Notes: generated from the letters alone by a model not told the origin. A DNA stretch of 64,000 nucleotides from Psychrobacillus sp. NEAU-3TGS (GCF_029955155.1 NZ_JAPNOZ010000011.1:496001-560000); one strand, 5' to 3'. Shown: positions 54,464-63,301, counted from the first letter of the stretch. Translations and numbers: made by a program.

Positions 54464-54730
54464 CTATCCTAAGCCTTTTTCTACTAATTTATTCGTAGCA
54501 TAACGAACTTGCCGCTGCGTTAAACATACTTCCCTGTACCAATCTTTATACGATTTATAAAAAAATCCATCCGATCTTTTAGCTTTGTCCGCATAAAAAA
54601 CAATCTGATTTAACAACAAAGACTCTGCCATATCACCAGTAATTTCAATATACAATTTAGGAATCGAAACAATGCCATTTTGTACACTTGATTGCGCTAA
54701 GACACACTGCAGTTTTTTAAATTTACTCAT
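54464..54730 (-). pseudogene. Truncated phage replication protein (N-terminal part)
   Basis: 88 residues resembling the N-terminus of phage replication-initiation proteins of the helix-turn-helix class: EITGDMAESLLLNQIVFYADK and YKSYKDWYREVCLTQRQVRYATNKLVEKGL (shown in part as YKDWYREVCLTQRQVRYATN), where the winged helix should continue into a second domain. The frame stops right after KLVEKGLG. It looks like prophage decay. The ATG at 54730 has AAAGGAG upstream. Confidence 0.7.
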
Positions 54731-54800
54731 CACCAATTCTCCTTTCATTATGTAGATAGGTTAGTTTGGTGAGATTGGATACATAAAAATAGAAAAAATA

Positions 54801-54845
54801 AAAAGGCTTTAGTTCAAGTTCACACTGACCTAAAGCCTTTTTATA
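54801..54845. terminator. Terminator of gntP-type gene
   Basis: AAAAGGCTTTA / TAAAGCCTTTT with a 19-base loop and T-rich flanks on both strands. It lies 40 bp after the permease stop. Confidence 0.75.
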
Positions 54846-54885
54846 TATTATTCATTTGTAAGTTTTATTGATAAAACATTAATGT

Positions 54886-56208
54886 TTATCCTATAAACGT
54901 ACTTAATGCCATTACACCAAGTAACCCATATATAGCTAGTAGGGTAAACATTACACAAACCATTTTCACTGTTTGACCGAGAGTCAAGTTAAAATACTCT
55001 TTCGTGAACCAGAAAGATACGTCACTTGGTGGTGCCCATGCGATTGAAGCACTTCCGATTGCTAATACCATTAATTCCGGGCTTGAACCAGTTGCCATAA
55101 GAATAGGAAGCATAATACCTGCAGTTGTTAAAACGGTTACTGTAGCAGATCCAACTGCTAAACGAATAATAGCCGCAATTATCCACCCTAAAACATATGG
55201 TGAGATATTCCAATCACTTGTAAAATGAGCGATATAATCGGCCATTCCGCTATCAATAATAACCTGTTTGAATGCCCCACCTCCACCAATAATAAAGATG
55301 ATTCCACCCATCGATACTAAGGCAGTTTCTACAATTTTCATTAGCTGAGATATGCTCTTTCTTTTCTTGTGCAATCCAAATACATATAATGCTATGAAAA
55401 CGGCTATCAATAGAGCAATATCAGCATTTCCGATAAAAGTAAACACTTTGTAAACAACAGAATCTACTGGTGATGTAAATTCTACGATAACTCCTATTAA
55501 TATAAATATTACGGGTGATAAAGTAACCAATATGCTTGTAATAAAAGATGGAACTTCTTTCATATTAAATTCTTGTTTTGATACTAAATGATCTGGAATT
55601 TCAATATTCCAATTTTTATAGAACCTAGAGAATAATGGCCCAAAAAGTATAGTCGCCGGAACCGCTAAAATTAACCCATAAGCTAATACCAGACCTAAAT
55701 TTGCTTCTAAAACACCTGAAATAGCAGTAGGCCCCGGATGAGGCGGTAAGAAACAATGTGTAATGGATGTTGCTGCTAAAAAAGGAATTCCTACTTTTAA
55801 CAGCTTAACCTTTGCTTCAACAGCAACAGTGTATACGATTGGGATTAATAGCATAAAGGCAACTTCCCAAAATAATATTACCCCTAAAACGAAGGATGCC
55901 AAGCAAATAGCCCAATCTACTTTTTTCTGTCCAAACTTATCTAGCAAAGTCCTAGCTATTCTGTTAGCTCCACCTCCTTCAGAGATGATTTTTCCAAAAA
56001 TAGCTCCTAAACCAATAATTACGGCTAAATGTCCTAAAGTCCCACCAAGACCGGACTCAATAGACTTAACAACTGATAGTGGCTCCATCCCTTGGAAAAG
56101 ACCAACAAATATAGAAGATATTATTAACGAGAGAAAAGCATTTAATTTAAATGCAATAATTAAAACAAATAATAAAACGATTCCCAATGCCAATATAACC
56201 AGCGGCAT
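54886..56208 (-). CDS. GntP-family hydroxyacid permease
   Basis: 440-residue permease of the GntP (gluconate:H+) family with about 12 helices. FVGLFQGMEPLSVVKSIESGLGGTLGHLAVIIGLGAIFGK (shown in part as GGTLGHLAVIIGLGAIFGK), PIVYTVAVEAKVK and HCFLPPHPGPTAISG are family-specific. These carry gluconate and other hydroxy acids. A sigma-54 promoter (56379-56393) and shared activator site (56501-56560) place it in the BKACE regulon, so the substrate is probably a beta-hydroxy acid. GGGGGGA precedes the ATG. Confidence 0.88.
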   Translation of the reverse strand: MPLVILALGIVLLFVLIIAFKLNAFLSLIISSIFVGLFQGMEPLSVVKSIESGLGGTLGHLAVIIGLGAIFGKIISEGGGANRIARTLLDKFGQKKVDWAICLASFVLGVILFWEVAFMLLIPIVYTVAVEAKVKLLKVGIPFLAATSITHCFLPPHPGPTAISGVLEANLGLVLAYGLILAVPATILFGPLFSRFYKNWNIEIPDHLVSKQEFNMKEVPSFITSILVTLSPVIFILIGVIVEFTSPVDSVVYKVFTFIGNADIALLIAVFIALYVFGLHKKRKSISQLMKIVETALVSMGGIIFIIGGGGAFKQVIIDSGMADYIAHFTSDWNISPYVLGWIIAAIIRLAVGSATVTVLTTAGIMLPILMATGSSPELMVLAIGSASIAWAPPSDVSFWFTKEYFNLTLGQTVKMVCVMFTLLAIYGLLGVMALSTFIG

Positions 56209-56378
56209 AAAATCCCCCCACTTCTAAGTGTATGAATAAATTCTCTAAAATTTTTATCAAAATCCTATCTGCAATTGTACTAGAGAGAAATCATCATCCT
56301 TTCTCTTCACTTTTCTGATAACGATTGGATAGTCCTCCTTCAAATAATAAATCTATGAAAGCATTCAATATTTTTAAT

Positions 56379-56393
56379 GCAAGTATCATGCCA
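56379..56393 (-). promoter_or_regulatory. Sigma-54 promoter of the permease gene
   Basis: Minus strand TGGCAT-GATAC-TTGC, matching the sigma-54 -24/-12 consensus (TGGCAC-N5-TTGC) with the exact GG to GC spacing. It lies about 170 bp upstream of the permease start. No gene is visible in the 537-bp stretch 56209-56746. Confidence 0.8.
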
Positions 56394-56500
56394 AATGAAG
56401 TTAACGGATTAACAAAAGAAAAATGCATCAAAATAAGTATATTTAATCTATTCCTTGATTCCTGTGCTACTAAATTTTAATCCCACATTAACTCAATAGT

Positions 56501-56560
56501 TCGAATCATTTTTGACTTATTCGATAAGGAATGATTTATTGTAAGTCATTTTTGACTTAT
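56501..56560. promoter_or_regulatory. Upstream activator site, copy 2
   Basis: A block of about 60 bp about 85 percent identical (one single-base gap) to 58827-58885. It contains two TGACTTAT half-sites and the palindrome TAAGTCATTTTTGACTTA (56542-56559). It lies 110-170 bp upstream of the permease sigma-54 promoter, the usual distance for an enhancer-binding protein. Confidence 0.78.
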
Positions 56561-56710
56561 CTATATTTTCAAGCATACTAGTCTGAAAGCAATAAAATTC
56601 TCAGAAGAGCAAAAAACTTACACGTAAAAGGAAATAAAATTTTAAATACGGCAAATTCTCAACTCTCACTAATCAATTTAATGCAATAGACTTTATTATT
56701 TACATACATA

Positions 56711-56740
56711 AAAAACCTGACCGCTTAACAATCAGGTTTT
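56711..56740 (-). terminator. Terminator of the BKACE-dehydrogenase operon
   Basis: AAAACCTGA / TCAGGTTTT stem, minus-strand T-run, 7 bp after the dehydrogenase stop. Confidence 0.83.
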
Positions 56741-56746
56741 AAGTCA

Positions 56747-57712
56747 TTATAATTTTTTATGAAGTTTTAATAATCCAATAAGCATATCATCTCTGTATTG
56801 ACGTAAGCTTTCACGATTATTTCCAAGCTCAGCAGGACGGTTCTTTAATTCTTCATCAACTCCCTGTTGGATAAAATCACTGAAGCCTTCAGGATACTCC
56901 TTGAAATCTGCCATATCCTTCAGCCATAGATTTATGGAAGGTCCCATATGGTCAAAAGTGTCCTTAATCCCCCCTTCTCCACCGCCAAGATCGAATATTA
57001 GTGCCGGGCCCATGATTCCCCAACGGATACCAGGTCCGAAAGTAGTAGCTTTATCTACATCTTCGACGGTACAAACACCATTCATAACGAGATTGGCGGC
57101 CTCTCTAAATAAACCCTGCTGCAAACGATTTGCTATAAAGCCTAAAGCTTCTTTTTGAAGAACAACTGGTTCTTTCCCAACCGCTAAATAGAATTCCTTT
57201 GCTCTTTGTACAAATTCTTCAGCTGTTTTTTCACCCTTCGTAATTTCTACAAGAGGAATTAAGTGAGGTGGGTTATAAGGATGTCCTCCTACACAACGCT
57301 CAGGATGTAGGGCAAATTTCGCTATTTCTGTTATAAGCAAGCCAGATGTGCTGCTTGAATAAATAGCATCTGCCGGAGCATATTTTTCAATTTGAGCCAG
57401 AATGCTTCGTTTAATTTCATAGTTTTCTGGACCGCTTTCTTGAATGAATTGAACGTCTGTGACTGCTTCTTCTATGGAAGTAAAGAAGTATATTCTTGCT
57501 GTTATTTCCGGAATTTCTTCATATTTAATTACTTCATTTTTAGCAAGATACTCCAGACTCTCATTAATTCTCTTTTTAGCTAGTTCAAAGAGCTCTTCTT
57601 TCACATCATAAACATTTACAGGATATCCCTTTAATGCAAAATTTGTAGCCCAACTGGAGCCTATTACTCCGGTTCCTATACAAGCCACTTTTAACACTTT
57701 ATTTTTATCCAT
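56747..57712 (-). CDS. 3-hydroxyacyl-CoA/L-carnitine dehydrogenase-like protein
   Basis: 321-residue NAD-dependent dehydrogenase of the 3-hydroxyacyl-CoA/lambda-crystallin/carnitine dehydrogenase family. Rossmann start VACIGTGVIGSSWATNFA; catalytic region SSTSGLLITEIA and GHPYNPPHLIPLVEITKGEKT with the His (shown in part as GHPYNPPHLIPLVEI); then FIANRLQQGLFREA and FGPGIRWGIMGP, closest in pattern to bacterial carnitine dehydrogenases. It would oxidise a beta-hydroxy acid to the beta-keto acid used by the neighbouring BKACE enzyme. The ATG at 57712 follows AGGGGGAAG; the gap to BKACE is 91 bp. Confidence 0.87.
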   Translation of the reverse strand: MDKNKVLKVACIGTGVIGSSWATNFALKGYPVNVYDVKEELFELAKKRINESLEYLAKNEVIKYEEIPEITARIYFFTSIEEAVTDVQFIQESGPENYEIKRSILAQIEKYAPADAIYSSSTSGLLITEIAKFALHPERCVGGHPYNPPHLIPLVEITKGEKTAEEFVQRAKEFYLAVGKEPVVLQKEALGFIANRLQQGLFREAANLVMNGVCTVEDVDKATTFGPGIRWGIMGPALIFDLGGGEGGIKDTFDHMGPSINLWLKDMADFKEYPEGFSDFIQQGVDEELKNRPAELGNNRESLRQYRDDMLIGLLKLHKKL

Positions 57713-57803
57713 TCTTCTTCCCCCTAAAGATGATGATATCAAATTGTTTTTAACCTGTAGCAGCACATGACATATGTATAGTTAATTCAAATGAAGGGTT
57801 GGT

Positions 57804-58709
57804 TTATTTGTTTATTCCTAACATTTTTCTCGCCTCGTCTGGTGAAGCAGCTTCATAACCTAAAGATTCTGCTATTCCTTTGATTTTTTGAACTGTTTCG
57901 GCATTTGATTTTGCCAGCTGTCCTTTTCCCAGATATAAATTATCTTCTAGACCAACTCTAACGTTTCCACCCAATATCATAGCAACAGTTGTCAATTCAA
58001 ACTGAGCTTTCCCAGCTGCCCCTACTGACCAAAAAAAGTTCCCTAGGGCATTCTTAGCTGTGTTAAGTAAAAAAACAAGATTTTCTACAGTAGCAGGAAT
58101 TCCTCCTGTTATTCCCATCACAAATTGAATATAGACTGGCCCCTTGATAATCCCTTTGTTCACAAAGTATGAAATGTTATTAATCATTCCAACGTCATAT
58201 ACTTCAAATTCTGGTTTTGTGTTATGCTCATTCATTGTTAGAATATATTCTTCTATTCCCTTAAAAGTGTTAGTAAAAATGTTATCATATGTCTTTTCAA
58301 CATACGGAATTTCCCAATCATACTTTGGATTCATTATTTTTTCTGCAATACCAGAAACGTTAAAGTTAAATGATCCCGCATTACATGATGCAAGCTCTGG
58401 ATGAAGTGCTGGAATTGCAGCCAATCTTTCAGCAGTTGTTGACCCTAACTTTCCTCCTGTAGTTATACATAAAACAGCGTTTGATTCCTTTCTAATTCCA
58501 TTTACAATTTTACCAATAAGCTCTGGATCGTTAGTTGGTTCACCAGTTTCAGGAATTCTAGCATGAACATGCAGAACTGAAGCACCAGCTTCTGCTGCTT
58601 CAACACCACTTTGGATTATTTCCTCAATTGTGATTGGTAGATACGGTGACATACTGGGAATATGTACTGCACCTGTTAACGCGCAAGTTATTACTCTTTT
58701 ATTCTTCAT
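57804..58709 (-). CDS. Beta-keto acid cleavage enzyme (BKACE, DUF849)
   Basis: 301-residue zinc enzyme of the BKACE family, which reacts a beta-keto acid with acetyl-CoA to give acetoacetate and a new acyl-CoA. Zinc ligands His47 and His49 are in VLHVHAR and Glu255 in RVGLEDNLYL. The substrate-facing loop CNAGSFNFN and QFVMGITGGIPAT are as in the family. The ATG at 58709 follows GGAGG by 8 bases. It heads an operon with the dehydrogenase under a sigma-54 promoter. Carnitine, beta-alanine-like and 3,5-aminohexanoate substrates occur in this family; which applies is not clear. Confidence 0.9.
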   Translation of the reverse strand: MKNKRVITCALTGAVHIPSMSPYLPITIEEIIQSGVEAAEAGASVLHVHARIPETGEPTNDPELIGKIVNGIRKESNAVLCITTGGKLGSTTAERLAAIPALHPELASCNAGSFNFNVSGIAEKIMNPKYDWEIPYVEKTYDNIFTNTFKGIEEYILTMNEHNTKPEFEVYDVGMINNISYFVNKGIIKGPVYIQFVMGITGGIPATVENLVFLLNTAKNALGNFFWSVGAAGKAQFELTTVAMILGGNVRVGLEDNLYLGKGQLAKSNAETVQKIKGIAESLGYEAASPDEARKMLGINK

Positions 58710-58759
58710 ATAGTTTTCCTCCAAATAAGAAATTTAAATAAGCACTCACTATCTCTTAT

Positions 58760-58774
58760 GCAAGAATCATGCCA
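58760..58774 (-). promoter_or_regulatory. Sigma-54 promoter of the BKACE operon
   Basis: Minus strand TGGCAT-GATTC-TTGC followed by AT, matching the -24/-12 consensus. It lies 51 bp upstream of the BKACE start. The same hexamer and spacing recur upstream of the permease gene. Confidence 0.87.
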
Positions 58775-58826
58775 ATTTAAATATATTCTATGTTCTCGAA
58801 CTACTAAATGAACAACCTATATTTCT

Positions 58827-58885
58827 TGAATCATTATTGACTTATTAAATAAGGAATGATTTACTCTAAGTCAATTATGACTTAT
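58827..58885. promoter_or_regulatory. Upstream activator site, copy 1
   Basis: Contains TGACTTAT half-sites and the palindrome TAAGTCAATTATGACTTA (58867-58884), shared with 56501-56560. It lies 55-110 bp upstream of the BKACE sigma-54 promoter and 60 bp before the activator gene, so it may also serve autoregulation. Confidence 0.8.
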
Positions 58886-58947
58886 AATAATTTTATATAC
58901 ATATAATATAGAATCTTCACAACAATTAGGGCTAGGAGGGTATTTCA

Positions 58948-60387
58948 TTGAATGATGATAATCTGTTTATCATGGATATTTTAAACAGCAGCCAAAAAGG
59001 GATGTATATTGTTGACAATCAAAAAAAGTATGTTTATGCCAATAATACATTCTTAAGCATACTCGGAATATCTAGAGAAGAATTAATCGGTCATTCTGTG
59101 TACGAATTTAGAGACAAAGGAAAATATGATACTTGTGTATCTGACATCGTTTTCCGAGAAAAAAACTACATATCCATATTTGGCAATATTGCAGTAAATA
59201 GTAATGGGGTTATTAGAAATGAGCGCCTGATGATTAATGCTACGCCAGTTTATGACCAGTTTGACAATATAGAATATGTTCATGTAGAAATCGAACTCGT
59301 TAGTGACATTAATGCAAGATTTCATGAAGCAACCGCTCGAAATCTATCATTTGAATCTTCCTCTTTTAATACTGCGATAACTAAACCATATTCGCAGAGG
59401 ATGACTGGTACATCAATTATAGCTAATTCACATCTTATGAAGAAAGTTCTCTCCACATCTTTAAATATCGCAAACGTCGATACTACTGTACTCATCTCGG
59501 GTGCTACAGGAACTGGAAAAGAAATCATTGCAGAGTATATTCATGAGAACAGCAACAGAAAAGAATATCCGATGATTGTTATAAATTGTGCCTCAATACC
59601 TGAAAATTTACTTGAATCAACGCTTTTTGGTTATGACAAGGGTTCTTTTTCTGGTGCTTCACCTACTGGCAAGACCGGCTTAATCGAACAGGCAAACAGA
59701 GGTACTTTATTTCTGGATGAAATCAATTCGCTCCCACTTGGATTACAAGGCAAAATATTACGTGTGATAGAAACTAAAAAAATTCAACGTATTGGATCAA
59801 GTAAAGAGTTATCCGTTGACTTTAGACTACTAACAGCAACAAATGAAAACCTCAAGCAGAAAGTCTTAAACGGAACATTCCGCTCAGATTTATATTATAG
59901 AATTAATATTCTTCCAATCCATCTCCCTAGATTAGCAGAACGAAAAGAAGATATAATTCCACTAACCCAGCATTTCAATGAAATGTATTGCAAAAAATAT
60001 AATAAAAATCGCATTTTCAGTAGTGATGCACTAAACAAGATCGTTCTCTACAATTGGCCAGGTAATATTCGAGAACTTCGAAATGCTATAGAACGTGCTA
60101 TAGTAATGACCGATCACGAATATATTGATTCAGCTGACATTGATTCAATTATTGACATGCAAAAAAATGAACTGCAGCCTTCCGATTCTCAAGAACTCTA
60201 TAACGAAAACGTTTATTTGGAATCTCTATTAGAACAAAACGTTTCCTTACAAGATTACATTAATGACTGCGAAAAGAATTATCTTTCTACGGCACTAAAT
60301 AAATACGATAGCACGTACAAAGCAGCTAAAGCACTTGGAACAAACCAATCCTTAATTATGAGACGTAAAAAACAGTATAACTTGTGA
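58948..60387 (+). CDS. Sigma-54-dependent activator, PAS-AAA+-Fis
   Basis: 479-residue enhancer-binding protein. An N-terminal PAS sensor (residues about 10-120, MYIVDNQKKYVYANNTFLSI) is followed by the AAA+ domain with Walker A GATGTGKE (185-192), the sigma-54 contact loop as GSFSGA (232-237, usual GAFTGA), Walker B TLFLDEIN and the arginine finger region FRSDLYYRIN, then a Fis-type helix-turn-helix at the end (STYKAAKALGTNQSLIMRRK). TTG start with TAGGAGGG upstream. Divergent from BKACE; it very probably activates both sigma-54 promoters here. Confidence 0.92.
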   Translation: MNDDNLFIMDILNSSQKGMYIVDNQKKYVYANNTFLSILGISREELIGHSVYEFRDKGKYDTCVSDIVFREKNYISIFGNIAVNSNGVIRNERLMINATPVYDQFDNIEYVHVEIELVSDINARFHEATARNLSFESSSFNTAITKPYSQRMTGTSIIANSHLMKKVLSTSLNIANVDTTVLISGATGTGKEIIAEYIHENSNRKEYPMIVINCASIPENLLESTLFGYDKGSFSGASPTGKTGLIEQANRGTLFLDEINSLPLGLQGKILRVIETKKIQRIGSSKELSVDFRLLTATNENLKQKVLNGTFRSDLYYRINILPIHLPRLAERKEDIIPLTQHFNEMYCKKYNKNRIFSSDALNKIVLYNWPGNIRELRNAIERAIVMTDHEYIDSADIDSIIDMQKNELQPSDSQELYNENVYLESLLEQNVSLQDYINDCEKNYLSTALNKYDSTYKAAKALGTNQSLIMRRKKQYNL

Positions 60388-60564
60388 TAATTCTATTTAC
60401 CTAATTTATTCTGTGTATTTCAATTTAGTAATTTTATGTTAAAATCTCAATTAGGTATATGTGCACAAAACTATAACAGGTGGATAGTCGCACTAAAATC
60501 TTTTCTATTTACATATATTTTTAAATAGGAAGAAAATTGAGGAATATTATTAGGAGGAAATAAA

Positions 60565-60828
60565 ATGAAAAGAACTTTATCAATCGCATTAGCCACTTCA
60601 TTGATATTTAGTGGATCAGCTGTCTCCCCAACTCCAGCAGATGCAGCAGGAAAGGTATTTAAAAACTGTACTGAATTGAACAAAGCCTACAAAGGCGGAG
60701 TAGCAAAAGCGGCTAACGTAAAAAACAAAGGTGGCAAAACTAAATATGCGCCTTTTGTATCAAAAGAAATTTATGATGCCAACGCAAAAAGCGATCGCGA
60801 TAAAGATGGGATTGCTTGCGAGAGATAA
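60565..60828 (+). CDS. Secreted excalibur-domain protein
   Basis: 87-residue exported protein: signal peptide (SIALATSLIFSGSAVSPTPADA, cleaved near ADA; shown in part as LATSLIFSGSAV) and one excalibur domain, with KNCTELNKAYKGGVA and the calcium-binding DRDKDGIACER. The DxDxDG-x-x-CE ending and a cysteine pair are typical. Role on the cell surface unknown. AGGAGG precedes the ATG. Confidence 0.85.
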   Translation: MKRTLSIALATSLIFSGSAVSPTPADAAGKVFKNCTELNKAYKGGVAKAANVKNKGGKTKYAPFVSKEIYDANAKSDRDKDGIACER

Positions 60829-60898
60829 GTTTGTTTAGATTAGATAATAGAGGGTCTAGTCATCAAAATCAGTTTGATACCGAGTTATTTTGAAAGCA

Positions 60899-60934
60899 AA
60901 AAAGCGTTGGAGCTCTATGGCTCCAACGCTTTTC
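60899..60934. terminator. Terminator of glnRA
   Basis: AAAAGCGTTGGAGC / GCTCCAACGCTTTT, a 14-bp perfect stem, just after the glnA stop on the minus strand; also usable from the plus strand. Confidence 0.88.
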
Positions 60935-60936
60935 TA

Positions 60937-62271
60937 TTAATACATCTTCAAATATTGCTCTCTCTCCCACGGATGAACTGTCGTTCTAAACATATCCCAT
61001 TCAATCTCTTTCGCTTCTACGAAGTTTGCATAAATATGCTCACCTAGTGCTCCGCGGATTACTTCACTTTTTCCAAGTTCTAATACCGCTTCATGAAGAG
61101 TTGGTGGTAAGTTATGAATACCGTTTTCGATACGTTCTTCTTCAGTCATCACGTAAATATTACGGTCAACTGCTGGTGGTGGCGTCATTTTTTGTTTAAT
61201 GCCATCTAGACCGGCTTGTAAAATTACAGCCATCGCTAGGTATGGGTTCGCTGCTGGATCTACGGAACGAACTTCAATACGTGTACTTAATCCACGAGAA
61301 GAAGGAATACGAATTAATGGACTTCTGTTTTGACCTGACCAAGCAACATAACAAGGTGCTTCGTAACCAGGAACTAAACGTTTATATGAGTTTACTGTAG
61401 GGTTTGTAATCGCAGTAAAACTTTGTACATGCTTTAACACACCTGCCATGAATTGCATGGATGTTTCACTCATTTTGCTTTCTGTTGATTCATCGAAAAA
61501 TGCATTTTCTTTACCGTTGAATAATGAAACGTTAAAGTGCATTCCAGAACCATTTACGCCGAATAGTGGCTTTGGCATGAACGTCGCGTGCAAACCATGT
61601 TTACGAGCGATTGTTTTAACAACTAGTTTAAACGTTTGAATATTATCACATGCTGTTACCGCATCTGCATATTTAAAGTCAATTTCGTGTTGTCCAGGAG
61701 CTACTTCATGGTGAGATGCTTCAATTTCAAAGCCCATTTCCTCTAGCTCAAGCACGATATCGCGACGGCAGTTTTCTCCAAGATCGACTGGTGCTAAGTC
61801 GAAGTATCCACCGTGGTCATTTAATTCTAAAGTTGGTTCGCCTTGTGCATCTAATTTAAATAAGAAAAATTCAGGCTCAGGTCCTAAGTTAAAGCTTGTG
61901 AACCCTAACTCTTCCATTTCTTTTAATACACGTTTTAAGTTATTACGTGGATCTCCTTCAAATGGTGTTCCATCCGCTTTATTGACGTCACAGATTAAAC
62001 GAGCTACTTTCCCTTTCCCTGTAATCCAAGGGAATACAACCCATGTATTTAAATCTGGAACTAAATACATATCAGATTCTTCAATTCGCACGAATCCTTC
62101 AATAGAAGAACCGTCGAACATCATTTTATTGTCGAGAGCTTTATCGAGCTGACTCACTGGAATTTCAACGTTTTTAATCGTACCTAGTATGTCTGTAAAC
62201 TGAAGACGAATAAAATTCACCTCATGTTCCTTGACGAACTTTTTAATATCTTCTTTTGTGTACTTGCTCAT
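60937..62271 (-). CDS. glnA: Glutamine synthetase type I
   Basis: 444-residue enzyme making glutamine from glutamate and ammonia with ATP. Seen: [60 protein letters not shown] (ATP and glutamate sites) and NRSPLIRIP. The adenylylation Tyr motif of the Gram-negative long form is absent; this is the short alpha form that is feedback-inhibited and signals to GlnR/TnrA. It follows glnR by 40 bp as one operon. Confidence 0.97.
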   Translation of the reverse strand: MSKYTKEDIKKFVKEHEVNFIRLQFTDILGTIKNVEIPVSQLDKALDNKMMFDGSSIEGFVRIEESDMYLVPDLNTWVVFPWITGKGKVARLICDVNKADGTPFEGDPRNNLKRVLKEMEELGFTSFNLGPEPEFFLFKLDAQGEPTLELNDHGGYFDLAPVDLGENCRRDIVLELEEMGFEIEASHHEVAPGQHEIDFKYADAVTACDNIQTFKLVVKTIARKHGLHATFMPKPLFGVNGSGMHFNVSLFNGKENAFFDESTESKMSETSMQFMAGVLKHVQSFTAITNPTVNSYKRLVPGYEAPCYVAWSGQNRSPLIRIPSSRGLSTRIEVRSVDPAANPYLAMAVILQAGLDGIKQKMTPPPAVDRNIYVMTEEERIENGIHNLPPTLHEAVLELGKSEVIRGALGEHIYANFVEAKEIEWDMFRTTVHPWEREQYLKMY

Positions 62272-62311
62272 TTTTTCACTCTCCTAAATTATTTTATAAT
62301 CAAACCCCGTT

Positions 62312-62695
62312 CTATCGAAAGAAGCGAGATAGATCTCCTTGTCGTAAAGATGCCCGTTGATGTCTTTGGGCTATTTGCATTTCTTCTTTTACAATTGCAC
62401 GAAGTTGTGCATCTGTAATTACTTGTTTTGCATCGTTTTTTAATGCTGGATTATTTTTCATCTCAAAGATTTGTTTAATCCCGGCAATATTCACGCCTGT
62501 TGCTAGCATGTCTTTTATTTCCAATAAAGTATCGATATCATCTAGCGAGAACATGCGTTGTTTTCCTTCTGTTCGTGCAGGCTGAACAAGTTCATGCTCT
62601 TCATAATATCGAATTTGTCTAGCTGTTAAGCCAGTTAACTGCATGACAATATTCATAGATAGCAGTGGCATGGAACGTCTCCATTCCTTTTCCAT
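62312..62695 (-). CDS. glnR: Nitrogen regulator GlnR
   Basis: 127-residue MerR-type repressor of glnRA. The DNA-binding part is NIVMQLTGLTARQIRYYEEHELV and the wing EGKQRMFSLDDIDTLLEIK (shown in part as EGKQRMFSLDDID); the C-terminal tail QRASLRQGDLSRFF is the regulatory segment that contacts feedback-inhibited glutamine synthetase. AGGAGGTG precedes the ATG. Confidence 0.95.
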   Translation of the reverse strand: MEKEWRRSMPLLSMNIVMQLTGLTARQIRYYEEHELVQPARTEGKQRMFSLDDIDTLLEIKDMLATGVNIAGIKQIFEMKNNPALKNDAKQVITDAQLRAIVKEEMQIAQRHQRASLRQGDLSRFFR

Positions 62696-62724
62696 CGCTG
62701 CACCTCCTAGTTGGATATATGAAT

Positions 62725-62753
62725 AGTATATGTCATGTTAGCTAACATGTCAA
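62725..62753 (-). promoter_or_regulatory. glnRA promoter with GlnR box
   Basis: Minus strand TTGACA, 17 bases, TATACT: a near-perfect sigma-A promoter. The spacer holds the GlnR/TnrA operator TGTCA-TGTTAGC-TAACA (plus strand 62731-62747), matching TGTNAN7TNACA. Confidence 0.88.
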
Positions 62754-62883
62754 CATCATGTAAGGAAAAGTGACATCATTTTTTTGCACTTAATAATCCA
62801 TATTTACCCCTAGTAACATGCATCTTCTCAAACCAGGTAATCCTTTAGCTTTATAGAATTTATAGCCCTCAGCTGTGCATTAG

Positions 62884-63012
62884 TTTCTTTCACCAGCAAG
62901 TGGTTGCTCTTGTTGGTTATTTGGTTGCTCTCATGCTGAATTGATTGCTTTCATCGTTACTCTGGTTGCTTTCAATGACTTGCTAGTTGCCCTTAGCCAT
63001 TTACTGGATATG
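62884..63012. repeat. AGCAACC array, unit 3 (reverse)
   Basis: Read on the minus strand: leader ATCCAGTAAATGGCTAAG (63009 down to 62992), then GCAAC cores whose plus-strand TTGC (or TTTC) begins at 62987, 62966, 62945, 62925, 62904 and 62884, spacings 21, 21, 20, 21 and 20. It lies between the glnR promoter and the ynbB terminator in the 652-bp stretch 62696-63348. Confidence 0.85.
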
Positions 63013-63075
63013 ATATATCTCGCATACTATGTATCTCCAGCCGCTTCTTCCCTTCCACTCATTATTTTAAGAATT

Positions 63076-63187
63076 GGTTGCTTTCACTAGTAATTTGGTT
63101 GCTCTCATGCTGAATTGATTGCTTTCATCATAAATCTGGTTGCTTTCAATGACTTGCTGGTTGCCCTTAGCCATTTAATGGGATTAA
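63076..63187. repeat. AGCAACC array, unit 4 (reverse)
   Basis: A near-duplicate of unit 3: leader CCATTAAATGGCTAAGGGC on the minus strand (from 63183), then cores with plus-strand TTGC at 63161, 63140, 63119, 63099 and 63078 (21, 21, 20, 21 bp). Spacers such as TTCAGCATGAGA match unit 3 and unit 1. Confidence 0.86.
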
Positions 63188-63301
63188 TTGAGTCCAGCAA
63201 CACTCTCCCTGACACTCTTTATAAAAAGCTGTATATGTTTAACTAATCTCACCGTTCCATACTTTCCCCATCAGAGGCACAACAAAACAAGACTGAAAAT
63301 T

